From: Alphaproteobacteria bacterium
GTDB taxonomy: Bacteria > Pseudomonadota > Alphaproteobacteria > Bin95
Assembly: GCA_022827685.1 (NCBI GenBank)
Contig: JAJEIH010000053.1
Coordinates: 64,056 to 106,294, forward strand
DNA: 42,239 bases
Reading direction: 5' to 3'
The position numbers and the translations under genes are program-made. Positions 9,314 to 17,323 of the stretch are shown here, in pieces. Numbering within the stretch: position 1 is the first letter of the stretch; every line of letters starts with the position of its first letter. Under the pieces are notes generated by a model. That model had not been told where the DNA came from and searched no databases. It saw only the letters and a program-made list of their open reading frames with translations.

Positions 9314-9874
9314 TCAGTCCGCCCTGACCGCGTCCTGCTGCGTCAGCGTCGGCTTCGCATTGGCCGGGTCTATGACGCCCCGGAGCGCGTTGACCATGTA
9401 TTCCAGCGCCACCAAGGCGACGGCGAAACTGCCGACGGGCATGCAGATGTAGACGTAGAAGATCGAGATATCGATGGTGGAGGCGCGCTGGATGCGGGCG
9501 TTCCAGGTCATGAACGCCCCTTCCTTTATGAACACGATCATGAGCGCGATGATGCCGGCGAAGATCATCATGATGAGGAACTGGCGCAGCCTGCCGCGCA
9601 GCTGGCCGAGGATCACCTCAATGCCGACATGCGCGCCCATGCGCAAGCCGATGGGCGCCACGAAGAAGGTCAGCCACACCATGACGAACTTGGCGATCTC
9701 TTCCGACCAGGCCAGCGCGTCGTTCATCACGTAGCGCATGAAGACGGCGATATCGACGATGATGAGCATGATGGCGAGCAGGGCGATCGCAAGCCATTTC
9801 AGGCCCACCATCATGCGGTCGTTCACCCAGGCGAGCCCGGTCTCGAGCCTTTCGAGCATTGCCGGGAATGACAT
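9314..9874 (-). CDS. dctQ: TRAP transporter small permease (DctQ family)
   Basis: This 186-residue protein has four hydrophobic segments, as DctQ subunits do, and the typical WSEEIAKFVMVWLTFF region in the middle. It partners with DctM in the membrane. It is the first gene of the TRAP operon. The 138-nt region to its right also carries the start region of the oppositely oriented glutaredoxin-like selenoprotein gene, so the two are divergently transcribed. A longer N-terminal alternative is not supported. Confidence 0.93.
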   Translation of the reverse strand: MSFPAMLERLETGLAWVNDRMMVGLKWLAIALLAIMLIIVDIAVFMRYVMNDALAWSEEIAKFVMVWLTFFVAPIGLRMGAHVGIEVILGQLRGRLRQFLIMMIFAGIIALMIVFIKEGAFMTWNARIQRASTIDISIFYVYICMPVGSFAVALVALEYMVNALRGVIDPANAKPTLTQQDAVRAD

Positions 9875-10012
9875 CGCGCCGGAAACCCCCTCTCCGCTCC
9901 TCGGGCAAGGTTAGGGCACGGAGGGGCGGGCCGCAATCGGCTTGTCGAAACCGTGGCCGGTCGCGGGCGATGGGCCTATGATGAGCCGCATGACGGGAGA
10001 GGAGGCTTGCGC

Positions 10013-10765
10013 ATGAGCGAGGCGATCAGGGTTTTCTGGCGGCCCGGCTGAACCAGCTGCCTGCGAACCAAGGAGTTCCTCTCGGTCCGTGGGATCGAGT
10101 TCGACAGTATCGACGTGACGACCCATCCGACCGGCATGGACATGCTGCGCGAACTCGGCGCGAAGTCGATCCCGGTCGTCTCGCGCGGCAGCGATTTCGT
10201 GTTCGCCCAGGCGATCTCGGACGTGGTGGCGTTTCTCGGCCTCGACGAGGATGTGGGCCCGGAGCTGACCATGGCGGAGCTGGCGGCGAAGCTCGACATG
10301 GTGCTGGCGGCCGCCGCGCGCTATGTGGCCCAGGTGCCGGACGACCGGCTCGGCGACAAGCTGCCGGGACGCGACCGCGCCTACCGCGTGCTCTTCCACC
10401 ACATCTTCAACATTGCGGACGCAACGATCTCGGCGATGGAGAGCGGGGAGCCCGTCAACTACGAGGCGCTGACCGCGCCGCCGCCGGACGACATGCAGAC
10501 CGTCGCCGACATCGTGGCCTATGGCGAGGCCGTGCGCGCGCGGGTCGCCCGCTGGTGGGAGGCGGGGCCGAAACCGGACCCGGTGGACACCTATTACGGC
10601 GCGCACGCGCTGCATGAGGTGTTCGAGCGCACCGTCTGGCACCCGGCCCAGCATGTCAGGCAACTCATGCTGATCCACGAGATGCTCGACATCGAGACCG
10701 ACGGGCCGCTCGGCGACGAGGATTTCCGAGGCCTGCCGCTTCCCGAGCAGGTCTGGGACGGCTGA
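10013..10765 (+). CDS. Glutaredoxin-DinB selenoprotein (in-frame TGA = selenocysteine)
   Basis: Read straight through, this gene encodes 250 residues with a TGA at codon 13 (bases 10049-10051). The start is ATG 10013 after a strong ribosome site (GGAGAGGAGG). The context is FWRPG-U-TSCLRTKEFL, so the TGA forms a UxxC redox motif where I recall glutaredoxin-like relatives having CxxC. Residues 1-75 form a thioredoxin-fold domain with the cis-Pro region KSIPVV. Residues from about 88 to the end resemble a DinB_2 four-helix domain, with His residues in LFHH and in ERTVWHPAQHVRQL that could bind metal. A hairpin 11 nt after the TGA could serve as SECIS. Standard gene callers would start at 10115 and lose the active site. 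The likely role is thiol-disulfide or peroxide chemistry; the substrate is unknown. It is coupled to chrA downstream. Confidence 0.88.
10063..10090 (+). promoter_or_regulatory. Candidate bacterial SECIS hairpin (glutaredoxin-DinB gene)
   Basis: The RNA can fold as GCG/CGU, an A-C mismatch, ACC/GGU, an asymmetric internal loop, then AGG/CCU closing an AGUU loop (10074-10077). The loop GU lies about 24 nt after the TGA. Bacterial SECIS elements are known to lie just inside the coding sequence after the UGA, with a G/U in the apical loop, and to bind SelB. This is the weakest of the three candidate hairpins here, but it has the same loop sequence. Confidence 0.6.
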
Positions 10766-12093
10766 GCGCGGAGACGCCGCCGCCGGCCGCGCCCGTCCCG
10801 TTCCGGGAGGCGCTCGCCGCCTGGACGCGGATCGGGTTCGCCAGCTTCGGCGGGCCGGCGGCGCAGATCGCGCTCATGCACCGCGTGGCGGTGGAGGAGA
10901 AGCGCTGGCTCGACGAGCCGCGTTTCCTCCATGCGCTCAATTTCTGCATGCTGCTGCCGGGGCCGGAGGCGCAGCAGCTCGCCACCTATACCGGCTGGCT
11001 GCTGCACGGCATACGCGGGGGCCTCGCGGCGGGCCTCCTGTTCATCCTGCCCGGCGCGGTCGTGATGGCCGCGCTGGCGGCGGTCTATGCGCTCTACGGG
11101 CGGCTGCCGGCGGTCGAGGCGGCCTTCCTCGGCGTCAAGGCGGCGGTGCTGGCGCTGGTGGTGGAAGCGCTGCTCCGCATCGGCGCGCGGGCGCTCAGGG
11201 ACGGTTTTGCATGGCTGCTGGCCTGCGGGGCGTTCGCCGCGCTCTTCCTGTTCGACGTGCCCTTCCCGGCCGTCATCGCCGCGGCGGCGCTGCTCGGCGG
11301 CGCGCGGGCGCTCTTCGGCGGCGGAAGCGGGGCAGGGGAGGCGGCCGCGCCTGCCGGTCCCGTCGCCTCAGCCGGCAGGCGGTCCGGAACCGGCAGGCTG
11401 GCGCTCCTGCTGCTCGCCGTCTGGCTGCTGCCGACGGCGGTTCTGCTCGCCTGGCTCGGCGGCGGGCACGTGTTCTCCGGCATCGCCGTCTTCTTCTCGA
11501 AGATGGCGGTGCTGACCTTCGGCGGGGCCTACGCCGTGCTCTCCTGGGTGGCGCAGGAGGCCGTGGCCGCGAGGGGCTGGCTCGCGCCCGGCGAGATGCT
11601 GGATGCGCTCGGGCTCGCCGAGACGACGCCCGGGCCGCTCATCCTGGTGGTGGAATTCGTGGGCTTCCTCGCGGCGTGGCGGGAGGCGGGCGGGCTCGAC
11701 CCCCTGGTCGCGGGGCTGCTGGGCGCGGGGCTCACGCTATGGGTCACGTTCGCGCCCTGCTTCCTGTTCATCTTCGCAGGCGCCCCGCATGTCGAGCGCC
11801 TCAGGGGCCGGCCCGGACTGCAGGCCGCGCTTGCCGGCGTGACGGCGGCCGTGGTGGGCGTGATCGCCAACCTCTCGGCCTGGTTCGCCCTCAACGTGCT
11901 GTTCGCCGAGGGCGCGCGGACGGAGGCGGGCCTGATCTCCGTCTATCTGCCGGACCCGGCGAGCCTCGACCTCAAGGCGCTCGCGCTCGCGGCGCTTGCA
12001 GCCGCCGCCCTCTTCGTGCTCCGCCTCGGCGCGTTCCGAACGCTTGCCGTCGCCGCCGTCGCCGGCCTCGCGCTCTTCGCCGCGGGGGTCTGA
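10762..12093 (+). CDS. chrA: Chromate transporter ChrA, probable CTG start
   Basis: This is a membrane protein of the CHR family that exports chromate or another oxyanion. It has two homologous halves, each opening with a FGG motif (FASFGGPAAQIALMH and LTFGGAYAVLSWV). The first ATG, at 10876, would cut off the conserved FASFGG segment. No ATG, GTG or TTG is available upstream in this frame over the preceding 80 nt. The best candidate is CTG 10762, which overlaps the stop of the selenoprotein gene as CTGA. That gives 443 residues, normal for the family, and implies translational coupling. A CTG at 10753 is also possible. The pairing with a thiol-redox selenoprotein is suggestive of oxyanion stress, but this is inference. 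Confidence 0.8.
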   Translation: MSAETPPPAAPVPFREALAAWTRIGFASFGGPAAQIALMHRVAVEEKRWLDEPRFLHALNFCMLLPGPEAQQLATYTGWLLHGIRGGLAAGLLFILPGAVVMAALAAVYALYGRLPAVEAAFLGVKAAVLALVVEALLRIGARALRDGFAWLLACGAFAALFLFDVPFPAVIAAAALLGGARALFGGGSGAGEAAAPAGPVASAGRRSGTGRLALLLLAVWLLPTAVLLAWLGGGHVFSGIAVFFSKMAVLTFGGAYAVLSWVAQEAVAARGWLAPGEMLDALGLAETTPGPLILVVEFVGFLAAWREAGGLDPLVAGLLGAGLTLWVTFAPCFLFIFAGAPHVERLRGRPGLQAALAGVTAAVVGVIANLSAWFALNVLFAEGARTEAGLISVYLPDPASLDLKALALAALAAAALFVLRLGAFRTLAVAAVAGLALFAAGV

Positions 12094-12097
12094 GCCG

Positions 12098-12982
12098 TCA
12101 GCGCGCCTGCCGGGCCGCAATCGCGTCGGCGATACGGAGCACGGCCTTGGCGCGTTCGGCGACCGGCACGTCCACCATCTTTCCGTCCACGGTGATGGCG
12201 CCCTCGCCGCGCGCCAGCGCCTCGTCATAGGCCTCGACCACGCGCTTCGCCTCATCGACCTCCGCCCCGGTCGGGCCGAACTCCTCGTTGCAGACCCGCA
12301 CCTGGTTCGGGTGGATGCAGGACGCGCCGCAAAGGCCCATCTTCTTCGACCGGCGGACGATGCGCCGGAAGCCCTCGATGTCGCGGAACTCGGCGATGGA
12401 GCCGACGAAGCCCATCGGCAGGATGCCGGCCTCCCGCGCGCAGGCGACCACCTGCTGCTTCAAGCCGTAGAGCGTTTCCTCGTCGGCGGTCATGCCCATG
12501 GAGAGGCCGAAATCCTCCGAGCCCAGCGACAGCGAGACGCTGCGCGGGTCGGCATGGGCGATCTCGCGGAGGTTGAGATAGCCCTTCGCCGTCTCGACGG
12601 CGATGCAGAGCCGCACCTGCCCTGCCGGGATGCCGCGCTCGGCCTCCAGCTCGGCGACCGTCTGGCTGAGCGCGATCACATGCTCGGCGCTATCCACCAT
12701 CGGGCAGAGCAGGCCGGTCAGCTCCGGGATGACGATGGCCTCCAGGTCCCGCACCGCCAGCCGCCAGGGCCGGTTGATGCGCACCAGCGTGTCGATGCCC
12801 TGCGAGGCGAAGCCGCGCACGATGTCCGGCGCGGCGGCGCGGGCGGCCTCCTTGGCATTGGCGGCGACCGAGTCCTCGAGGTCGAGGATCAGCCCGTCGG
12901 CCCCGACGCCGGGGCCCTTCTCGATGAACTTCCGCGCCGTCGCCGGGATGAACAGCAGCGAGCGCCAGACGGGCAGGCTCAT
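12098..12982 (-). CDS. CoA-ester lyase (CitE / HpcH-HpaI family)
   Basis: This 294-residue protein is a TIM-barrel lyase of the citrate-lyase beta type, cleaving malyl-, citramalyl- or similar CoA esters. Visible features are RSLLFIPA at the start, ILDLEDSV with the acidic metal ligands, VRINRPW, and VETAKGYLN. The LSLGSEDFGLSMG stretch carries further Mg-binding acids. It overlaps by four bases (ATGA) with the upstream CoA-transferase gene, so the two are co-translated. Such pairs are known to activate and split C4-C5 dicarboxylic acids such as citramalate or itaconate. It converges on chrA with a four-base gap. Substrate is inferred only at that level. Confidence 0.9.
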   Translation of the reverse strand: MSLPVWRSLLFIPATARKFIEKGPGVGADGLILDLEDSVAANAKEAARAAAPDIVRGFASQGIDTLVRINRPWRLAVRDLEAIVIPELTGLLCPMVDSAEHVIALSQTVAELEAERGIPAGQVRLCIAVETAKGYLNLREIAHADPRSVSLSLGSEDFGLSMGMTADEETLYGLKQQVVACAREAGILPMGFVGSIAEFRDIEGFRRIVRRSKKMGLCGASCIHPNQVRVCNEEFGPTGAEVDEAKRVVEAYDEALARGEGAITVDGKMVDVPVAERAKAVLRIADAIAARQAR

Positions 12983-14178
12983 ATCGTCCCCTCCTCCTTG
13001 AGCCGGTCGAGGTCCAGGCCGAGAGCGCCTAGGATTTCCTCGTTATGGGCGCCGATCTCGGGCGCGGGCGTGCGGATGGCGCCCGGCGTGCCCGAAAGGC
13101 GCGGGACGACATTGTGCATGGGCAAGCTGCCGAGCTCACCGTCCGGCAGGTTGACGATCACGCCGCGCTCCTTCGCGTGGCGGTCTTCCTTCAGTTGCGC
13201 CGCGGAATAGATCGGCCCGGCCGTCACGCCCTCGCGCTCGAAGACCTCCATCGCTTCGGCCAGCGTGCGCTCCGCGATGAAGCCGCCGACGATGGCATCC
13301 ACCTCCTCGCGGTTTTCCGAACGCGCGGCCTGGGTGTTGTAGCGCGCGTCGTCGCACATGTCGGCGCGGCCGATGGTGCGGAAGATGCGCATCGCCATCG
13401 ACTGCATGGAGCCGCTCATGGCGATCCACTCGCCGTCCTTCGTCCGGTAGGCATTGCGCGGCGAAGTGGTGTTGGAGGCGTTGCCGAGCCGGGCCGGGGC
13501 CGTGCCCGTCGCGCTGTGGATCGCGGCGTCCGGGCCCAGGATGGACACCAGCGGCTCGAGCAGGGAAAGGTCGATCACCTGGCCTTCGCCGCCCTTCAGC
13601 TCGACCTCCCGGAGCGCCACCATGACGCCGAACGCGCCGTAGAGCCCGGCCACATTGTCGGCGAGCGCAAGCGGCGGCAGGGCCGGCGGCTTGTCGGGAA
13701 AGCCGTTCTTGTAGGCGAAGCCGGACATCGCCTCGACCAGTGTGCCGAAGCCCGGCTTGTGGGCGTAGGGACCGGTCTGGCCGTAGCCGCTGACGCGCGC
13801 GACGACCAGCTTCGGGTTGCGCGCCAGCAGGACATCGGGCCCGAGCCCCATCCGCTCCAGCGCGCCGGCCTTGAAGTTCTCGACCAGCACCTGCGCCGTC
13901 GGCAGAAGTTCCAGCAGGACTTCGCGGCCCTTCTCGCTGCGGAGGTTCAGCGAGATGCTCTTCTTGTTGCGCGCATACACCTTCCAGCTGCAGGCGACCC
14001 CGGCGGCGGTCCAGTGGCGCAGCGCGTCGCCCTCGGCCGGGTCCTCGACCTTGACGACCTCCGCGCCGTGGTCGGCGAGCACGTGGGAGATCGCGTTGCC
14101 GGCCACGAGCCGGGAGATGTCGAGAACGCGCACGCCTTCCAGCGCGCGGGGGGCGTCGGGCCGGTAGTCGAGGTCCAT
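12979..14178 (-). CDS. CaiB/BaiF family CoA transferase (family III)
   Basis: This 399-residue protein transfers CoA between carboxylic acids. The family is shown by GVRVLDISRLVAGN at the start, HGAEVVKVEDP, the NKKSISLNLRSEKG segment, VENFKAGALERMGLG, the GYGQTGPYAHKPGFGTL loop, and PRNAYRTKDGEWIAMSGS in the second half. The frame is open to 14256. I place the start at ATG 14178, just before the DLDYRPDAPRALEG stretch that leads into the family core. No clear ribosome site supports it, so the start is moderately secure. It forms a two-gene unit with the CoA-ester lyase, probably activating the acid that the lyase then cleaves. Confidence 0.9.
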   Translation of the reverse strand: MDLDYRPDAPRALEGVRVLDISRLVAGNAISHVLADHGAEVVKVEDPAEGDALRHWTAAGVACSWKVYARNKKSISLNLRSEKGREVLLELLPTAQVLVENFKAGALERMGLGPDVLLARNPKLVVARVSGYGQTGPYAHKPGFGTLVEAMSGFAYKNGFPDKPPALPPLALADNVAGLYGAFGVMVALREVELKGGEGQVIDLSLLEPLVSILGPDAAIHSATGTAPARLGNASNTTSPRNAYRTKDGEWIAMSGSMQSMAMRIFRTIGRADMCDDARYNTQAARSENREEVDAIVGGFIAERTLAEAMEVFEREGVTAGPIYSAAQLKEDRHAKERGVIVNLPDGELGSLPMHNVVPRLSGTPGAIRTPAPEIGAHNEEILGALGLDLDRLKEEGTI

Positions 14179-14280
14179 GGGAGGGCATATCCGCGTCGGG
14201 AACGCAGCCGATGGTGCGCCATCGCCCCGCCCCCGGCAAGGCCCGGCTGTCCTCACATGGAGAGTCGTTGAGACCCGGAC

Positions 14281-14505
14281 CTAATAGGTGCCGGAGTCGC
14301 CCCAGTGATGGTGGTCCATGGCTGAATGGGAGGCCGCGCCCGCGAAAAACGACTCCGAAGCGGCGCCGTGGCTCAGATGGTCGTGGGCGGCGACAAGACC
14401 GGCGGATGCCAGGACGGCGTCGCCTCTTTCCATTCTCCGGTAATCGCGGGACGCGAGGACGAACAGCAGGACGGCTATCGCGACGATGGCAATCACGTAC
14501 AACAT
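14281..14505 (-). CDS. Small His-rich membrane protein, unknown function
   Basis: This is a 74-residue predicted protein. Residues 2-19 form a hydrophobic helix (YVIAIVAIAVLLFVLA) followed by positive charges, suggesting an N-in/C-out or anchored topology. The C-terminal half is rich in His, Ala and Ser and ends with MDHHHW. A ribosome site (GGGAG) lies 8 nt before the ATG. I do not recognise a family. The His cluster could bind a metal, but this is speculation. It starts a run of less GC-rich genes on the minus strand. Confidence 0.55.
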   Translation of the reverse strand: MLYVIAIVAIAVLLFVLASRDYRRMERGDAVLASAGLVAAHDHLSHGAASESFFAGAASHSAMDHHHWGDSGTY

Positions 14506-14679
14506 GGACCGACTCCCGAGCTGCCGCCAGCCTCGAACTATGGCCTTGGACGGTCTCTTCTACAAGTGCCATGAGCCATAGGCGCGCCGAGGGTAGAGCA
14601 AATGTCACCGCGCGGGTGCTATCCGGTGGTCCCGTTGCGCGACGCATGGAGCACACACACGGTGCCGACGCTGTGAGCT

Positions 14680-15012
14680 TCACTTGGAGCGGTTGATCGA
14701 CCGTTTCCAGGTGCAAGGGCCAAACTCACAATCGGTGTAAATGTCCATCTTCCGGTCTCGGATCAGGAAGTAGTTGTCTGGATTGCCGCGCTGATCCCGA
14801 AGCGCGAGCGAAAGGCCGTCGGTGGGCATTTTTGGGTGCCGGAGTTGATCCATTTCGTCACCGTCTATGTAGTACCGGACGCCACGCTTTACGATGACCG
14901 TCGGCGCTTGCCAAAGCGGATCGTAGCCTTCGAAGATAACCACGCCATCGTCGGCGACGACGGCACCTGACAACAGGACGGTGGCAAGCGCAAGCACACG
15001 AATCACGTTCAA
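14680..15012 (-). CDS. Secreted small protein, unknown function
   Basis: This 110-residue protein has a Sec signal peptide over about residues 1-21 (ALATVLLSGAVVA). The mature domain carries a Cys pair in DCEFGPC near the C-terminus that could form a disulphide. The listed start is a TTG at 15012 with GGAG 7 nt upstream. A GTG at 15006 would keep the signal peptide too. No family is recognised. Its base composition is lower in GC than the flanking metabolic genes, in line with the DUF4145 gene next to it. Confidence 0.6.
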   Translation of the reverse strand: MNVIRVLALATVLLSGAVVADDGVVIFEGYDPLWQAPTVIVKRGVRYYIDGDEMDQLRHPKMPTDGLSLALRDQRGNPDNYFLIRDRKMDIYTDCEFGPCTWKRSINRSK

Positions 15013-15152
15013 CGCGAGTCTCCGGTGTGACAGCGAGCGAACAGCATCACGCGGAAGCCTAAGAAATTCATCCTCATAACCTGCATCCCTATCATGCCAA
15101 CGCGAAGCCCCATTATACCTCCTAATTCATCGAAGGAAACAGCTCATTTTTG

Positions 15153-15932
15153 TCATGAGTCTCGTTTCTGAATTTGATCTAGACTTGACTTAGGTAGAGA
15201 CGAGTAAAGTTCTTCTACGCGTTTGGGGATGCTAATCATTCTTTCCGCAATAAGATTAACAATATTGAACAAATTCTCCACCGTTTCTTTGTTGTCGCGA
15301 AGATCGATTTGACCTGGATGAACCGCATTGTTGCCAACTACGCGTACCGCATCAAGTGACTTTTGTATTAGTGGATCAAGGCCTGCGTCGACCAAGGCTC
15401 CGATGTCTTGGTTCAGATCTTTCCCAGATTGACCAAGTTCCTTACATAGTTTCTGAATAGCGAGGCGGAGCAGTGCAGCGGCTCCTCTTGGCGACAAGTC
15501 GAGGATGGTACTAGCTTCCCAATAGTCCGTAAGTATATCAGGTGAAAGATCAGGATTCGGTATTGGTGCCTCCCCACGTTGAGGATAGACTTGTTTGTCG
15601 TGAATCCAAATGGAAATTCTTTTGCAGTTAAAGCATTCCGAAATTGAAAGATTAAATACGGAGAACGAATAGGAATTCTCTTCATTATCGCTTAGAAATG
15701 GATGTCCCTCTACCATACGATCAATCCAACTTTTCAATCTTTCCTTTGTTTCATTGTCAATTGACGTGTTGTTGTAATAATTCTCTCGCTTATCTGCATC
15801 AATAAGGGTTGGAAGCGGGCTATTCTTTGAATTACTGTTTGCTTTTGTTGAATACCAGAATTGCTTTGCTAAGGCACCGCAATGCGGACAATTGAACGCT
15901 GTTTTGGTGAGTGAGGGGGAAACGCGATCCAT
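15153..15932 (-). CDS. DUF4145-like protein with N-terminal zinc ribbon, AT-rich gene
   Basis: This 259-residue protein starts at ATG 15932, which has GGAAGG six nt upstream. A longer frame from TTG 16007 is possible. A zinc-ribbon pair is CPHC at about residue 15 and CFNC near residue 110. The C-terminal half has the DUF4145-type helical core around SPRGAAALLRLAIQKLC and VRVVGNNAVHPGQIDL. DUF4145 domains are of unknown biochemical function. They often occur next to restriction or defence genes, but none is seen here. The gene is strikingly AT-rich with AAT, TTA and AGA-type codons, unlike everything around it, so it is probably a recent acquisition. Confidence 0.75.
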   Translation of the reverse strand: MDRVSPSLTKTAFNCPHCGALAKQFWYSTKANSNSKNSPLPTLIDADKRENYYNNTSIDNETKERLKSWIDRMVEGHPFLSDNEENSYSFSVFNLSISECFNCKRISIWIHDKQVYPQRGEAPIPNPDLSPDILTDYWEASTILDLSPRGAAALLRLAIQKLCKELGQSGKDLNQDIGALVDAGLDPLIQKSLDAVRVVGNNAVHPGQIDLRDNKETVENLFNIVNLIAERMISIPKRVEELYSSLPKSSLDQIQKRDS

Positions 15933-16069
15933 ATACACCTTCCGTGTTGCTCGACTGGGAGAGGCTTCATCTAACTCAATGGTCGCTGATTTTAGCCCTT
16001 CATACAATAGGAAAACGTAACGCGTCAGCTAGTCGCGCATGAAGTGTCGGCGTTCAGGCATCGTCGCAT

Positions 16070-17323
16070 CTACCGACCCGGCTCCAGCGCGGCGCGGACG
16101 GTGCGCAGGCGGCGGAGCAGCAGGACGATGGCGAGCAGGCAGAGGCAGGCGCCGCCGAGCACGGGCCAGGAGAGGCCGATGCGGTCCGCGAGCGCGCCCA
16201 TGGCGAGCGCGCCGAGCGCCGGGCCGGCGCGGAAGGTGAGGCCGTAAACGCTCAGCACCCGGCCCAGCATGTCCGACGGCGTGGCCATCTGGATGAGGCT
16301 CTGCGCGCCGACGCCCATGACCAGCATGGCGAAGCCCGCCGTCGCCAGCGCGGCGAGCGCAAGGTGGAAATCGCCGATGACGGAAAACAGCGCCACCATC
16401 GCCGCATGGACCGCCGCCCCGGAGAAGACGATGACGGGCAGGCCCCGCCGGCTGCCCCGTTGCGCCAGCCAGAGGCCGCCGGCGAGCGCGCCCAGCCCGT
16501 TGGCCGCAACCAGCATGGAGAAGCCTTCCGCGCCGCGCTCGAACACGACATCGGCGAAGGCGGGCAGCAGTTCGACATAGGGCCGCACCAGCAGCGCCCC
16601 GGCCAGCAGCAGCAGGATCAGCGGACCGACGCCGGCATGGCGGCCGATATGGCGGAAGCCCTCGCCGATCTCCGCGAAGAGGCCCCGGCGTTCGCGGCCG
16701 GCCTGCAGGCCCGGGGCGAGCCGCAGCATCGGCAGCACGGCGAGGAAGGCGGCGAAGGTCGCCGTGTTGCACAGGAAGGCCCAGCCCGCGCCGGACACCG
16801 GCCCCAGATGCAGCAGCAGCGGCCCGGCCAGCGTCGGCCCGATGAAGCGCGCGCTGTTCCATCCGACCGAATTGACCGCGACTGCCGAGGGAATGTCCTC
16901 GCGGCCGACCAGCGACGGCACCAGCGACAGGCGCGCAGGCTGGGCCACCGCCGTCGCCGCGCCCAGCAGGAGCGTGAGCAGGAAAAGCGACTCGGGCGTT
17001 ATCAGGCCCGTGACCGTCAACAGGCCGAGCGCGAGCGCCTGCACGCAAAGCAGGCTGTGCATCGCGGCGATAATGCCGAGCCGGCTGAGGCGGTCGGCCA
17101 CCGCCCCGGCGAAAGGACCCAGAAGGATGGACGGCAGGAATTCGGCCGTGGCGACCAGGCCGAGAAAGAGCGCGGATTCGGTCAGCTCCCAGGCAAGCGC
17201 GCCGACGCCGGTGCGCTGCATCCAGGTGCCGACCAGCGAGACGACATTGCCGGTGAAGTAGAGGCGGTAGTTGCGGTTGGCGAAGACGCGCCTGATACCG
17301 CTCCCCGCAGGGCGGGCGGCCAT
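16070..17323 (-). CDS. MFS transporter (EntS/MFS_3-like)
   Basis: This 417-residue major facilitator has about 12 hydrophobic segments. The opening FANRNYRLYFTGNVVSLVGTW and the GPFAGAVADRLSR loop are typical of the EntS/MFS_3 branch, whose members export siderophores, drugs or metabolites. Its ATG overlaps the stop of the nitroreductase gene (ATGA), so the two are co-translated. The substrate is unknown. The pair could detoxify nitro- or quinone-type compounds, but this rests only on the pairing. Confidence 0.9.
   Translation of the reverse strand: MAARPAGSGIRRVFANRNYRLYFTGNVVSLVGTWMQRTGVGALAWELTESALFLGLVATAEFLPSILLGPFAGAVADRLSRLGIIAAMHSLLCVQALALGLLTVTGLITPESLFLLTLLLGAATAVAQPARLSLVPSLVGREDIPSAVAVNSVGWNSARFIGPTLAGPLLLHLGPVSGAGWAFLCNTATFAAFLAVLPMLRLAPGLQAGRERRGLFAEIGEGFRHIGRHAGVGPLILLLLAGALLVRPYVELLPAFADVVFERGAEGFSMLVAANGLGALAGGLWLAQRGSRRGLPVIVFSGAAVHAAMVALFSVIGDFHLALAALATAGFAMLVMGVGAQSLIQMATPSDMLGRVLSVYGLTFRAGPALGALAMGALADRIGLSWPVLGGACLCLLAIVLLLRRLRTVRAALEPGR

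Noticed and set aside
8480-9871. 463-codon plus-strand frame opposite the dctQ-dctM genes
   Set aside because: Its translation is Arg/Asp/His-rich low-complexity sequence with no motif. The opposite strand holds clear DctM and DctQ membrane proteins.
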